Below the pieces are notes generated by a model. The model did not search any database. It saw only the letters and a program-made list of their open reading frames with translations, and was not told the origin of the DNA. Shown here piece by piece: positions 51,010 to 59,634 of a stretch of 64,000 nucleotides of DNA. Made by a program: the position numbers and the translations under genes. Origin of the DNA: Chthoniobacterales bacterium (GTDB taxonomy: Bacteria; Verrucomicrobiota; Verrucomicrobiia; Chthoniobacterales; UBA6821); the NCBI GenBank assembly GCA_019747895.1, contig JAIEQF010000020.1, positions 1 through 64,000 on the forward strand, in the 5' to 3' direction. Every line of letters begins with the position of its first letter. Position 1 is the first letter of the stretch.

Positions 51010-51059
51010 GTGAGGTAGGAAGGGATACTTCCGGTGCCTCTATTGAGAGTGAATTAAAA

Positions 51060-51644
51060 TTAGTTTTGATTGCGAAGGGTGATGGTGCCTGATGTTGGGA
51101 CACTGCTGTGCTCATTGCTTTCAATGAGATGGACGCCATTAGGATAGTCGTAGGCAAAGGCATCATGAACAAAAAAGAGACTTCCACCATTGGCTCCCAA
51201 ACTGATAGTGCTAATAACAGTAGCTCCATTGCTTAGCTGGAGAGGGAGAGAAAGCTCGCCATTAGTTAATTGCTTTCCATCTGCTAATGTAAGTGAAGAG
51301 AGAACAATAGAAGAACATCCTAAGTCCAGAGTAGAACCAGGAGTTAAAATAATCGTGACATTTGAACCTCCTACATTGAGCGATTTGAATCTTAGAGTGC
51401 CATCAATGATGAGAGTTGAGTTAGCATCAAGATTGAGGGTATTAAGAGTTAAAGAGGAAGAAATGACTTTTGTGTCTTGTGGGATATGAATACTTGTATC
51501 AGTTGAAATTTGATAAATTAAGGGAAGGGTATTCTCTTGAGCCTTTGTTGATTCAAGCGAGAAGAGGCAGCTTGCAAGAGTTGCACAGGTGATGAGGAGC
51601 AGACGAGCTGCTTGTGATAAGAATAATGGAGTTTTGGCTTTCAT
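51060..51644 (-). CDS. Small secreted beta-rich protein
   Basis: A 194-residue protein with a long signal peptide (about residues 1-36, ending STKAQE). The mature part consists of short repeats rich in Leu, Thr, Ser, Asn and Gly (SLTLNTLNLDANSTLIIDGT; SLNVGGSNVTIILTPGSTLD), the pattern of a small beta-helix or autotransporter passenger. There is no membrane-anchoring barrel or sorting tail. It has its own terminator. It may be an adhesin-like or matrix protein; I cannot name a family. Confidence 0.7.
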   Translation of the reverse strand: MKAKTPLFLSQAARLLLITCATLASCLFSLESTKAQENTLPLIYQISTDTSIHIPQDTKVISSSLTLNTLNLDANSTLIIDGTLRFKSLNVGGSNVTIILTPGSTLDLGCSSIVLSSLTLADGKQLTNGELSLPLQLSNGATVISTISLGANGGSLFFVHDAFAYDYPNGVHLIESNEHSSVPTSGTITLRNQN

Positions 51645-51764
51645 AGGAAGGCAGTGTTAGCAGAAGCGAGATGTTCTTTAAAGAAAAATTTTGGCTGCTC
51701 GGAAATTTTTTCAGCTTCTCCTGTTGGCTTGTTTAAAAAAATTCTCAAAGATAATATCACTTCC

Positions 51765-52220
51765 ATGTTCTTTGTTGAAAAATGGATGGTCTACGCGCTG
51801 GCTGCTGCCATTCTCTGGGGAGCGAGTTATGCCGCGAGTGGTCCTGTTTTACGGGCTGGGATGCCTCCGCTTCTTTTTTATTTTTGCTATTCTGTGGTGG
51901 CTCTTATCACAGCAATTTTTAGTTTTTTAATGAGCGGAGAAAAAATGAGCCTCTTATCCCAACTGAAGGGGCTTTCAGTCTCTCATGCGGGGTGGTTTCT
52001 TTTTTCAATTCTAGCAGCATCTGTTGGAGCCTTGATGACCTACATGGCCATTGGAGAAAAAAATCCAACACTCGCCTCGATCATCGAAATTTCTTATCCT
52101 CTCTTTGTTGTCCTCTTCACCTGGCTTTTTTTTCAAGAATTTCAACTCAATTTCATGACCTTTCTTGGAGGTTTTTTTGTGATCTTTGGAGTGATGCTAA
52201 TTCTTAAATATGCGCCATGA
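51765..52220 (+). CDS. EamA/DMT-type transporter, single-repeat
   Basis: About 151 residues from MFFVEKWMVYALAAAILWG, with five hydrophobic helices and the EamA ending GGFFVIFGVMLIL. Full DMT permeases have two such repeats, so this is a half-size member that probably dimerises. The frame extends to 51654 but without TM support. GATAAT lies 9 nt before the ATG. It overlaps the zeta-like gene by 4 bp (ATGA), implying coupling. Confidence 0.82.
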   Translation: MFFVEKWMVYALAAAILWGASYAASGPVLRAGMPPLLFYFCYSVVALITAIFSFLMSGEKMSLLSQLKGLSVSHAGWFLFSILAASVGALMTYMAIGEKNPTLASIIEISYPLFVVLFTWLFFQEFQLNFMTFLGGFFVIFGVMLILKYAP

Positions 52221-52753
52221 AAAAAGAAACCCCTCAATGCATCATTATCGCTGGGCCTAATGGAGCTGGAAAAACAACCTTTGCTAAACAATTTTTGGCA
52301 CAAGAGGTGAATATTATTCATTTTGTAAATGCCGATCTGATCGCAGCAGGGTTGTCACCACTGCGACCTCAGCTTGCTGAAATAGCAGCAGGACGACTTT
52401 TTCTTTCTGAGTTAAAAAAATTAGCTGCAGCAAAAATTGATTTTGCTTTTGAGACAACATTGAGTGGGCACGCTTATCTACGATTTTTAAAAAAATGGAA
52501 AGCAGAAGGATACTTTATTAGAATAATTTATTTGCGAATTAAGTCTCCTGAGTTATCGTTAGACCGTATTGCAACGCGAGTCACTCAAGGAGGACACGAT
52601 GTTCCAAGAGAAGCCGTGCTAAGACGATTTGATCGGAGTTGGAATAATTTTTTAAATGTTTATCGTGAAATAGCTGATGATTGGCGGATCTATGAAAACT
52701 CAGGAAATGCAATTCAATTGATAGAAAAAAATGAAAAAGAACACTTGCCATAA
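52217..52753 (+). CDS. Zeta-toxin-like P-loop kinase
   Basis: A 178-residue ATPase: Walker A IIIAGPNGAGKTTFAK (about residues 9-24), FVNADLIAAGLSP with the catalytic-type Asp, FAFETTLSGHAYLRFL and a lid IATRVTQGGHDVPREAVLRRF. This is the pattern of the zeta-toxin/AAA_33 family; classical zeta kinases phosphorylate UDP-GlcNAc. A small ORF overlaps its end and may be an antitoxin. Whether it is toxic is unknown. Confidence 0.88.
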   Translation: MKKETPQCIIIAGPNGAGKTTFAKQFLAQEVNIIHFVNADLIAAGLSPLRPQLAEIAAGRLFLSELKKLAAAKIDFAFETTLSGHAYLRFLKKWKAEGYFIRIIYLRIKSPELSLDRIATRVTQGGHDVPREAVLRRFDRSWNNFLNVYREIADDWRIYENSGNAIQLIEKNEKEHLP

Positions 52754-52898
52754 AAAAAGCCAACCAGATTCCATGCAGATAAAAATCGAACGCGCCCTCA
52801 CACGCGCTGCTGAAGAAGCTCGCAAGGTCGCTCGTTTTTATGGAACGCCGATTTATATTCAGGATGAGAGCGGCAAGATTATTGCTCTGAAGCCGTAA
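52731..52898 (+). CDS. Small ORF downstream of the zeta-like kinase, possible antitoxin
   Basis: A 55-codon frame overlapping the end of the kinase gene by 23 bp; an internal ATG at 52773 gives 41 residues (MQIKIERALTRAAEEARKVA and onward, ending DESGKIIALKP). The helix followed by YGTPIYIQDESGKI resembles the short proteins often found beside zeta-like kinases (helix, then a strand pair ending in Gly-Lys-x-hydrophobic). This is a recollection of context, not a family match. It converges with cca, overlapping by 20 bp. Confidence 0.6.
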   Translation: MKKNTCHKKSQPDSMQIKIERALTRAAEEARKVARFYGTPIYIQDESGKIIALKP

Positions 52899-54201
52899 AA
52901 TAATTTTTTGAGATCCATTCCAGCGCCTCTTCGCGAGTGGTGATCAAATTTTCAAGCTGAGCATCTTTGACGGTTTGTAAAACTTTTCCAAATTGAGGTC
53001 CTGGCGTCATGCCAAGCGCGATCAAGTCCTGGCCCGTCACGAGGGGAGGTGGAATGAGCGGCATGTTGGCGAACTCTTCTTTTTTTTCTTGGAGCAATTC
53101 GTAATTGTCGAGCATGCCATGGCTCGAAGCGCAATCGACACGATGCAGTTCCAGTTCATCTTCGAATGTGGGACGTGCCATCAGGCGACGCAAGGTTGAA
53201 AGGCGCATTTTCTGTACATCTTTGAAGCTCATGTGCAGCCGCACAGCAGGGATCACCGCCTCTATGATCTCGTTGGAAAAACGAAGGCGGTGTAAAATTT
53301 TTTCTGCCATTCTTGCTCCGACTTGATCATGAGCGTAGAAGCGCATTCGACCATTTTCATCAACCGTTCGTGTTGCCGGTTTGCCAATGTCGTGAAACAA
53401 AACGGAAAGCACCAATGGCAACGACACTTTTTCAGGAAGCATTTCTAACATCAGGCGTGTGTGTACGAAGACATCGCCTTCAGGATGAAACTCAGGAGGC
53501 TGCTCGCATCCTTTAAGGTTTTCAAGTTCCGGTAAAATTTTCTTCAAGAGACCGCTCTGGTCCAAAAGATCAAAGCCACGCAAGCGATGAGGACTAAGAA
53601 AAATTTTCTGTAACTCATCGCGAATCCGTTCAGCGCTGACAGCATGAATCTCCGGTGCCAGTTCGCAGAGAGCTTTCCAGGTCGTTGGATCAATTTCAAA
53701 ACCGAGTGTCGTCGCAAAACGAACCGCACGAAGGAGGCGCAATTTGTCTTCTGTAAAACGCTCCTGCGGATTGCCGATAGCGCGAATCATTTTTTTGGAA
53801 AGATCTTCGCGCCCCGTTACATAATCAAAAACTTCTTTTGTAATTGGATCATAAAAAAGGCCGTTGATCGTGAAGTCGCGTCGCTTGGCATCCTCTTCAG
53901 CATTGGTAAAAGTAACATTGGTAGGATGGCGACCATCGCAATAACTTCCATCGTGACGAAAAGTGGCCACTTGAATTTCGGCATGTTCTTCCAAGACAAC
54001 AATGACTCCAAATTGTGCTCCGACCGCAATCGTGCGTGAAAATAATTTTTCAATCTGCTCGGGCAAAGCATCTGTTGCAATGTCGTAATCATGGGGCTCC
54101 AGGCCTAACAACATGTCGCGAACACAACCTCCTGCAAAATAGGCCGTGTGGCCGGCATCGCGGAGTTTTTGAAGAACGGAAGTAGCAGAGGATAAAATCA
54201 T
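52879..54201 (-). CDS. cca: CCA-adding tRNA nucleotidyltransferase / poly(A) polymerase family
   Basis: About 440 residues. The class II nucleotidyltransferase head has AYFAGGCVRDMLLG and DYDIATDA, followed by RRDFTINGLFYDP and the RNA-binding block RLLRAVRFATTLGFEID, then an HD domain (VLFHDIGKPATR, DQVGARMAEKIL). Most of the tRNAs here lack encoded CCA, so the activity is needed. The start MILSSATSVLQKL (54201) is preferred; the 24 upstream codons are repeat sequence. Confidence 0.94.
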   Translation of the reverse strand: MILSSATSVLQKLRDAGHTAYFAGGCVRDMLLGLEPHDYDIATDALPEQIEKLFSRTIAVGAQFGVIVVLEEHAEIQVATFRHDGSYCDGRHPTNVTFTNAEEDAKRRDFTINGLFYDPITKEVFDYVTGREDLSKKMIRAIGNPQERFTEDKLRLLRAVRFATTLGFEIDPTTWKALCELAPEIHAVSAERIRDELQKIFLSPHRLRGFDLLDQSGLLKKILPELENLKGCEQPPEFHPEGDVFVHTRLMLEMLPEKVSLPLVLSVLFHDIGKPATRTVDENGRMRFYAHDQVGARMAEKILHRLRFSNEIIEAVIPAVRLHMSFKDVQKMRLSTLRRLMARPTFEDELELHRVDCASSHGMLDNYELLQEKKEEFANMPLIPPPLVTGQDLIALGMTPGPQFGKVLQTVKDAQLENLITTREEALEWISKNYFTASEQ

Positions 54202-54204
54202 AAA

Positions 54205-54722
54205 AGAGGAACAAGGAATAGCCACAAAAGAACACAAAGAGCACAAAGAATTAGAAAAAACTAAGGCCTTCATAAGAGTGCTCGTGCAGTGCTATGGGAG
54301 CCATAGTAAATTTTTTTATCTGAAACTTATAACTACCAAAATTGATTAACAACCCATTTTCGATTTTTATTGCTTTAAGATAGCCTAAAATTTGTGACGA
54401 GTGTTCAGCAGTTATTGTCTGACATGCTTTAAGCTCCACAATCAAACTATCTTCTATTAGTACATCAGCAAAATATTCACCAACTAATGTTCCATCTTCA
54501 TCATAAACGCTTATGGGATGTTGTTGACTTATTCTAAGTCCAGCCTTTTGTAGTCTGTGTACAAGCGTATTCTCATAAACTTTTTCTAAATGACCATGTC
54601 CAAGATAGAGATGAATAGCATAAGCAATTTTTCTTACGATATCTGAGAGTTCATTAGGTGTTTTCATTTTTGTGCTCTTTGTGTTCTTTTGTGGCTATTT
54701 CTTTTTTCTTTTGTGGTTAATT
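54205..54722. repeat. ACAAAGA-type arms flanking the GxxExxY gene
   Basis: The left arm (54210-54250, AATAGCCACAAAAGAACACA with AGAGCACAAAGAATT) and right arm (54669-54722, TTGTGCTCTTTGTGTTCTTT with TGTGGCTATTTC) are inverted and enclose exactly the gene at 54251-54667. In the other copies such arms enclose only a short spacer. Confidence 0.75.
54251..54667 (-). CDS. GxxExxY protein
   Basis: A 138-residue member of the GxxExxY family: LGHGHLEKVYENTLVHRL (the naming motif), VGEYFADVLIEDSLIVELKA (a PD-(D/E)xK-like nuclease core with D-x-x-I-x-x-ELK), and YLKAIKIENGLLINFG. The fold suggests a restriction-endonuclease-like nuclease, but no biochemical role is established to my knowledge. The gene is framed by inverted ACAAAGA arms, which supply its first and last bases, suggesting it arrived as a unit. 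Confidence 0.88.
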   Translation of the reverse strand: MKTPNELSDIVRKIAYAIHLYLGHGHLEKVYENTLVHRLQKAGLRISQQHPISVYDEDGTLVGEYFADVLIEDSLIVELKACQTITAEHSSQILGYLKAIKIENGLLINFGSYKFQIKKFTMAPIALHEHSYEGLSFF

Positions 54723-56252
54723 CCACATTTTTCGATCCAGACTCCGATAGCTCAACGCTTCCAAGAGGTGTTCTGTTTCAATGCTCTCAGAATGCGACAG
54801 GTCGGCGACGGTTCGAGCCACTTTTAAAATGCGGTCATAAGCGCGAGCGCTAAAATTTAATTCGGTGATCGCTTTTTTGAGGAGCTCTTGGCTTTCTTTT
54901 TTTAGGGAGCAATGTTCACGAAGTTGAGTGGGGGTCATTCGCGCATTGCACTTAGTTTTCTGGTGACTGGCAAAACGCTCCTGCTGGAAGCGGCGGGCCT
55001 CGATGACGCGCTGGCGGATAGCTGAAGAAGGTTCTCCAAGCTCTGCTGCAGCAAGTTCGTTGTATTGAATAGCAGGGGCTTCGACATGCAGGTCAATGCG
55101 ATCAAGGAGTGGTCCCGAAATCCGTTGGCGATAGCGTTCGCGCTGCAAGGGAGAGCAGCGACAGGTTCTATTCAAATCACCATAGTAGCCGCAAGGGCAG
55201 GGATTCATTGCCGCAACAAGCATGAAGGCGGCAGGAAAGGTCATGGTTCCTGAAGCTCGTGAGATGGTGACCTTCGCATCTTCTAGTGGCTGGCGGAGTA
55301 CTTCGAGCGTCGAGCGGCGGAATTCAGGAAGCTCATCCAGAAAAAGAACACCATGATGAGCGATGCTGATTTCTCCAGGTGTGATATTCGCGGAGCCACC
55401 GAGAAGGCCCACATCAGAAATGGTGTGATGAGGATCTCGGAAAGGACGTTTTCTGATCACTGCTGTGTCAGGTGGCATGAGGCCGCAAACGCTATGAATT
55501 TTAGTCGTCTCTAAAGCCTCTTCCAATGAGAGAGGGGGCATGATGGTTGGAATGCGCCGAGCCAACATCGATTTTCCTGATCCTGGAGGACCAATGAGAA
55601 GAAGATTATGACCTCCGGCAACGGCGACTTCGACGGCACGTTTGACTTGGTGTTGACCTTTGACTTCCGAAAAATCGACTCCGAACATTTCTTGATGCTC
55701 CAATAAAGCAGAAGTATTTTCCTGGGCCGGGACGAGATCTTTTTCCATGGAAAGAAATTCATAAGCCTCGCGCAAATTTTTAACGCCATAGACGTCGATA
55801 CCTTCGACAACAGCAGCTTCACGGACATTAGCGAGGGGAAGTAGGACCGCTTTTTTTCCCTGTGCTCGTGCTTCCAAGGTCAACGGTAGAGCTCCTTTGA
55901 TCGGACGAATTTCTCCGGTCAACGCTAGTTCGCCAGCAATGTAGCAGCGATCGAGGCGTGGCAATGTTGCTGATTCAGCCAGGGCAATCATTCCAATGGC
56001 GATGGGAAGATCAAAACTCGGTCCCTGTTTTTTGACGTCAGCAGGTGCAAGGTTCACCGTGGTCCTCGTGCGAGGCCAGCCATAACCACTATTGCAAACA
56101 GCGGCGATCACACGGTCTTTGCTTTCTCGGACAATCGTGTCGGGAAGCCCCACCACGATGATGGCTGGGTCTCCAGATCCTGTGTGGATTTCAATTTCAA
56201 TTTCAATGGCATCGATGCCGATAACGGTGGCAGAAAAAATTTTGGTCAACAT
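54717..56252 (-). CDS. comM: YifB/ComM family Mg-chelatase-like AAA ATPase
   Basis: ComM is a hexameric helicase that promotes branch migration during natural transformation. The 511-residue protein has an N-terminal Lon-protease-like fold domain ([22 protein letters not shown]), the AAA core with [13 protein letters not shown] and FLDELPEF, a zinc-like cluster [15 protein letters not shown] and a C-terminal Mg-chelatase domain ([18 protein letters not shown]). The start [14 protein letters not shown] (56252) is preferred over 56291. It suggests competence for DNA uptake, but comEA/comEC are not in view. Confidence 0.94.
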   Translation of the reverse strand: MLTKIFSATVIGIDAIEIEIEIHTGSGDPAIIVVGLPDTIVRESKDRVIAAVCNSGYGWPRTRTTVNLAPADVKKQGPSFDLPIAIGMIALAESATLPRLDRCYIAGELALTGEIRPIKGALPLTLEARAQGKKAVLLPLANVREAAVVEGIDVYGVKNLREAYEFLSMEKDLVPAQENTSALLEHQEMFGVDFSEVKGQHQVKRAVEVAVAGGHNLLLIGPPGSGKSMLARRIPTIMPPLSLEEALETTKIHSVCGLMPPDTAVIRKRPFRDPHHTISDVGLLGGSANITPGEISIAHHGVLFLDELPEFRRSTLEVLRQPLEDAKVTISRASGTMTFPAAFMLVAAMNPCPCGYYGDLNRTCRCSPLQRERYRQRISGPLLDRIDLHVEAPAIQYNELAAAELGEPSSAIRQRVIEARRFQQERFASHQKTKCNARMTPTQLREHCSLKKESQELLKKAITELNFSARAYDRILKVARTVADLSHSESIETEHLLEALSYRSLDRKMWN

Positions 56253-56371
56253 TTGACCGATGATGATCCCCAAGAAGATCTCACAGGTCAAAGGGGAAAA
56301 GAAAAAATGAACGAAAAGGAAAAAATGGTGTCAAACGTTGCGACTATTAAGTTCGACTTTTTTCTTATTTT

Positions 56372-56569
56372 ATGCCTTTAGAATCCCACTATCCTGTCAT
56401 GCAGCGTTATTTCAATGACCTCATGTCAACCGTTCAAGAGCCCTCAGAGCCTCTGCACGCTGGCTATCATGAATCTGCTCCTCAAGATGAACAGATAACG
56501 GAGATCCATCGGTTGGAAAATAGCAAGGCTTGTCAGATGGTGAATCTGAATGTGAAGCATCGTGCCTGA
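56372..56569 (+). CDS. Small acidic ORF of uncertain status
   Basis: A 65-codon frame with an acidic, helical-looking product (YPVMQRYFNDLMSTVQEPSE). There is no family match, SD or clear promoter. It sits between divergently placed comM and the sigma gene. It may be a real small protein or chance. Confidence 0.3.
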   Translation: MPLESHYPVMQRYFNDLMSTVQEPSEPLHAGYHESAPQDEQITEIHRLENSKACQMVNLNVKHRA

Positions 56570-56737
56570 GTCTGCAACCTGTTTTGTTCCCTAAAATAAT
56601 TATGAAGCTCCTTCTTGAGCAGACATCTGAACGATAACAAGACCTTCCCCACATAAGTTTTAAAATTCGCAAGAAGTTTTTTTGAACGTTTCTTCCAGTG
56701 AGGTTGTCTAACAAGAAACGAACGATTTTTAAAGCAA

Positions 56738-56874
56738 CTTTTGGGGTCAGAACTTTTGGGGTCAGTGTTCAAATTTCAAATTTTTTAATTCGGCAAAGTG
56801 AATTTTCAAAAAAAAGACCAATCAGAAAAATTTGAAATTTGAACACTGACCCCAAAATACTGACCCCAAAATAA
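56738..56874. repeat. TGACCCC-type inverted pair upstream of the sigma gene
   Basis: The left arm (56738-56788: two copies of TTTTGGGGTCAG then TGTTCAAATTTCAAATTTTT) and right arm (56825-56874: AAAAATTTGAAATTTGAACA then two copies of CTGACCCCAAAAT) form a stem of about 40 bp. It ends 18 bp before the sigma ATG, so it can affect that gene's expression. Confidence 0.85.
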
Positions 56875-56892
56875 TCATCAACCAAAAACATT

Positions 56893-57750
56893 ATGTCCAT
56901 CGAAGATACTGATCCCAGCTTGCAGCGTTATTTGAAGGAAGTTTCTCAATACCCTTTGATTTCTCCTAAACGAGAAATTGAATTATCTGTTCTTATCAAA
57001 AAAGGAGATAAGGAAGCCATTGCAGAAATGACACGTTCTAATCTTCGTTTGGTGATTAAGATTGCTCGCGAATATGCTAATTTAGGATTGCCGCTTTTAG
57101 ATCTTATTTCCGAGGGGAACATTGGTCTCCTTAAAGCAGTAAAGCGATTTGATCCTTCAAAAGGTGGAAAGATGAGTACCTATGGTTCCTGGTGGATTAA
57201 ACAAGCGATTAAGAGAGCTCTTGCCAATCAAAGTAAAACAATTCGCTTGCCGATTCATCTCATTGATAAAATTGCTAAGATTCGTCGTGTTAGTGAGAGT
57301 ATGAGTGAGGCTCTTGGGCGTGAGGCTACGAATGACGAGATTGCCGAAGAAATTGGGCTCAATGCTGCAAAGGTAGCACAGCTTAAAGAAATAGCTTGTC
57401 GCCCAACATCCTTGGATGCTCCGTTAGGAGAAGATAACGACATGGAGTTTTCTGAAACGATTTGTGATGAAAGTGCGATTGATCCTTTTTGCACGCTTCG
57501 TGAAAAAGATATGTACGGTCAATTGACTGATCTTCTTGAAAATTTGGATGAACGTGAACGCTCTATCATTAGTAATCGATTTGGCCTTGATGGTTTAGAG
57601 CCTATTACCTTAGAAGAAGTTGGTGCTAAGATGGGCGTGACTCGTGAACGTATTCGGCAATTGCAAAATAATGCGCTCAATAAAATGCGTCGAGCTTTCC
57701 GAGGAAAAGAGGTTGTTACCTTTTCCTCATTTATGACAGCAACAGCCTAG
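56893..57750 (+). CDS. RNA polymerase sigma-70 family factor (group 2/RpoD-like)
   Basis: A 285-residue sigma factor with region 1.2 (DPSLQRYLKEVSQYPLISPKREIEL), a complete region 2 (NLRLVIKIAREYANLGLPLLDLISEGNIGLLKAVKRFD and STYGSWWIKQAI), region 3 and region 4 (LEEVGAKMGVTRERIRQLQNNALNKMR). It lacks the long region 1.1 and non-conserved region of a typical primary sigma, so it looks like a group 2 (RpoS-like) or short primary-type factor. Region 2.4 is close to the RpoD sequence, so it should read -10 boxes of TATAAT type. It is preceded by a long stem-loop. Confidence 0.9.
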   Translation: MSIEDTDPSLQRYLKEVSQYPLISPKREIELSVLIKKGDKEAIAEMTRSNLRLVIKIAREYANLGLPLLDLISEGNIGLLKAVKRFDPSKGGKMSTYGSWWIKQAIKRALANQSKTIRLPIHLIDKIAKIRRVSESMSEALGREATNDEIAEEIGLNAAKVAQLKEIACRPTSLDAPLGEDNDMEFSETICDESAIDPFCTLREKDMYGQLTDLLENLDERERSIISNRFGLDGLEPITLEEVGAKMGVTRERIRQLQNNALNKMRRAFRGKEVVTFSSFMTATA

Positions 57751-57894
57751 AGTCTGTTCAAATGCTACTGCTATGACGCAGGGCAGCGTTGCGTCGGTGC
57801 TCGACTCGTAGAGTATTACGATATACGCTCCTCGTCTGTGCGCCGCCGCTCCTTGTCCTGCATCCATAGTAGCGAATTTTAACGAGACTCTCGA
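57750..57894. repeat. Palindromic element, copy E
   Basis: The outer arms AGAGTCTGTTCAAATGCTAC (57750) and GTAGCGAATTTTAACGAGAC (to about 57889) are inverted, and ACTGCTATGACGCAGG pairs with CCTGCATCCATAGTAG. The core matches copies A and B (CTCGACTCG, GATATACGCTCCTCGTCTGT, GCGCCG). It begins at the sigma stop codon. Confidence 0.8.
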
Positions 57895-57930
57895 TTGTTA
57901 TGCACCAAGTTTTAAGTTAGCAGTTTCTTC

Positions 57931-59634
57931 ATGAAATTATTTTATCGATTTTTTTTAACCGCCAGTTTTATTTTTTTAAGCCTTCTTTTTTGGAAAGGAA
58001 AAAAGAACTTTTTCAGTCAGCCTTCTGCGGCGCTCTCCATAACGCTTTCTCGTCAACACGAGCAAAATTCACCTCAAGTGAGTGCCAATCACAGAGGGCG
58101 TTTGTCGGTTTCTTCTTCTAAAACAGCGGCGCCTCTTCATGCTCCTTCAAACGAAGAATTACAGGAGTTTCCTGGAGCGCGCGTTGTGGAGGCTGCTGAA
58201 GTTGATGGACCTCATCCCGGACAAAAAATACGCATGCGGATTTTAGAAACGCATTTTAAAGATCCGTATATTCGCACCGAAGAGACAATCGACCAAGCAA
58301 CCGGTACTCTATTGCATCGCACAGAAATGGTGGCCACTCATCTTCTTGTACGATTGCCAGCAGAAGAAGATCCTGAAGCTTTTCTCAACCAGCTTGGTCC
58401 TGATGCCATCGCGCTGGAACGAGTCACTGCAAAAGAACCATTGTATTGTTTGAAGTTAGACTCTCATTCATTAGCAACCTTGCCGCAAATGTTTCATGAA
58501 ATCACTAACAAGCAACTTCCTGTTCTCATGAAGGAACCTGATTTTTTAGTTCATGCGATGATGAAGCCTAATAACCCGTTGTACAGCCAGCAATGGTATC
58601 TGTGGCCAATGTGCCGACCCCATATTGAAGGACCGTGGGATTCGAAAATTTTTTTTTCAGGCATCGATGCTAGCGATGCTTGGAATATACGAACTTCCGC
58701 TGCGTCTGTTGTGGTAGCCGTGATTGATACGGGCATTCGCTACACGCATGAGGATCTTGCCGCGAATATGTGGCATGAAAGCGATCCTGTTGATGGAACT
58801 ATTTGCGGATGGAATTTTTCAGTATTACAAGATGACCCTAAAAAAAGTGATCCTATGGATGGCTTTGGTCACGGAACGGCTTGTGCTGGGATTATCGGGG
58901 CTGTTGGCAATAGTGGAGTTGGGGTAGTGGGTGTTGCTTGGAATGTAAAACTCATGGCGCTGAAATTTTTAAATGATCAAGGAACAGGTGCAGTCAGTGA
59001 TGCGGTTAGTGCTATTAATTTTGCCTGTGATCATGGAGCCAAGATTTTAAATTGTAGTTGGGGTTATGTTCCTCCTGAAGAAGATCCTATTTTCAAAAAT
59101 GTCATTTCTCATAATGACTCAACAGTCTTGCAAGCAGCCATCAGTCGAGCTCGAGATCAAGGTGTCATCGTTGTTGCAGCGGCAGGGAATGAAGGAAAAG
59201 ATAATGACTTGAATCCAGAATATCCGGCTAACTATCCGCTCGATAATATTATTTCGGTAGCAGCAACAACGGAGGATAATCAGTTGGCTTCTTTTTCTAG
59301 CTATGGCACAACAACTGTTCATTTGGCAGCACCAGGAGAAGAAATTTTTTCAACCTGGGCAAGAAGTGATTCTGATTACATTGACGCTCAAACACGACAA
59401 GAAATCTTGGGTGCCAGTAATGCAAGTGATGTTGATAAAGAACCATGCGGAACCTCATTATCAGTGCCTCAGGTTGTCGGAGCATTGGCGCTCTTGAAAG
59501 CACAATTTCCAACATGGAGCTATCAACAACTCATCACGAGAGTGATTAATACGAGTGATAAAATTCCTTCGCTGGCAGGAAAGGTTGTTGGTGGAAAATT
59601 AAATGTTGCAAGAGCTTTAGGTGATCCTCTCTAG
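57931..59634 (+). CDS. Exported subtilisin-like (S8) protease with N-terminal prodomain
   Basis: A 567-residue protease. An N-terminal hydrophobic segment (FFLTASFIFLSLLFW) serves as signal or anchor; residues about 40-215 form a prodomain with low complexity at first. The catalytic domain has VIDTGIRYTHEDLAANMW (Asp), GHGTACAGIIGAVG (His), VVAAAGNEGKDND (Asn) and CGTSLSVPQVVGALALL (Ser). Note SLSVPQ instead of the common SMAAPH, which alters the residues beside the catalytic Ser. Paralogue of the shorter protease at 39224. It converges with recD2, overlapping by 4 bp. Confidence 0.93.
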   Translation: MKLFYRFFLTASFIFLSLLFWKGKKNFFSQPSAALSITLSRQHEQNSPQVSANHRGRLSVSSSKTAAPLHAPSNEELQEFPGARVVEAAEVDGPHPGQKIRMRILETHFKDPYIRTEETIDQATGTLLHRTEMVATHLLVRLPAEEDPEAFLNQLGPDAIALERVTAKEPLYCLKLDSHSLATLPQMFHEITNKQLPVLMKEPDFLVHAMMKPNNPLYSQQWYLWPMCRPHIEGPWDSKIFFSGIDASDAWNIRTSAASVVVAVIDTGIRYTHEDLAANMWHESDPVDGTICGWNFSVLQDDPKKSDPMDGFGHGTACAGIIGAVGNSGVGVVGVAWNVKLMALKFLNDQGTGAVSDAVSAINFACDHGAKILNCSWGYVPPEEDPIFKNVISHNDSTVLQAAISRARDQGVIVVAAAGNEGKDNDLNPEYPANYPLDNIISVAATTEDNQLASFSSYGTTTVHLAAPGEEIFSTWARSDSDYIDAQTRQEILGASNASDVDKEPCGTSLSVPQVVGALALLKAQFPTWSYQQLITRVINTSDKIPSLAGKVVGGKLNVARALGDPL

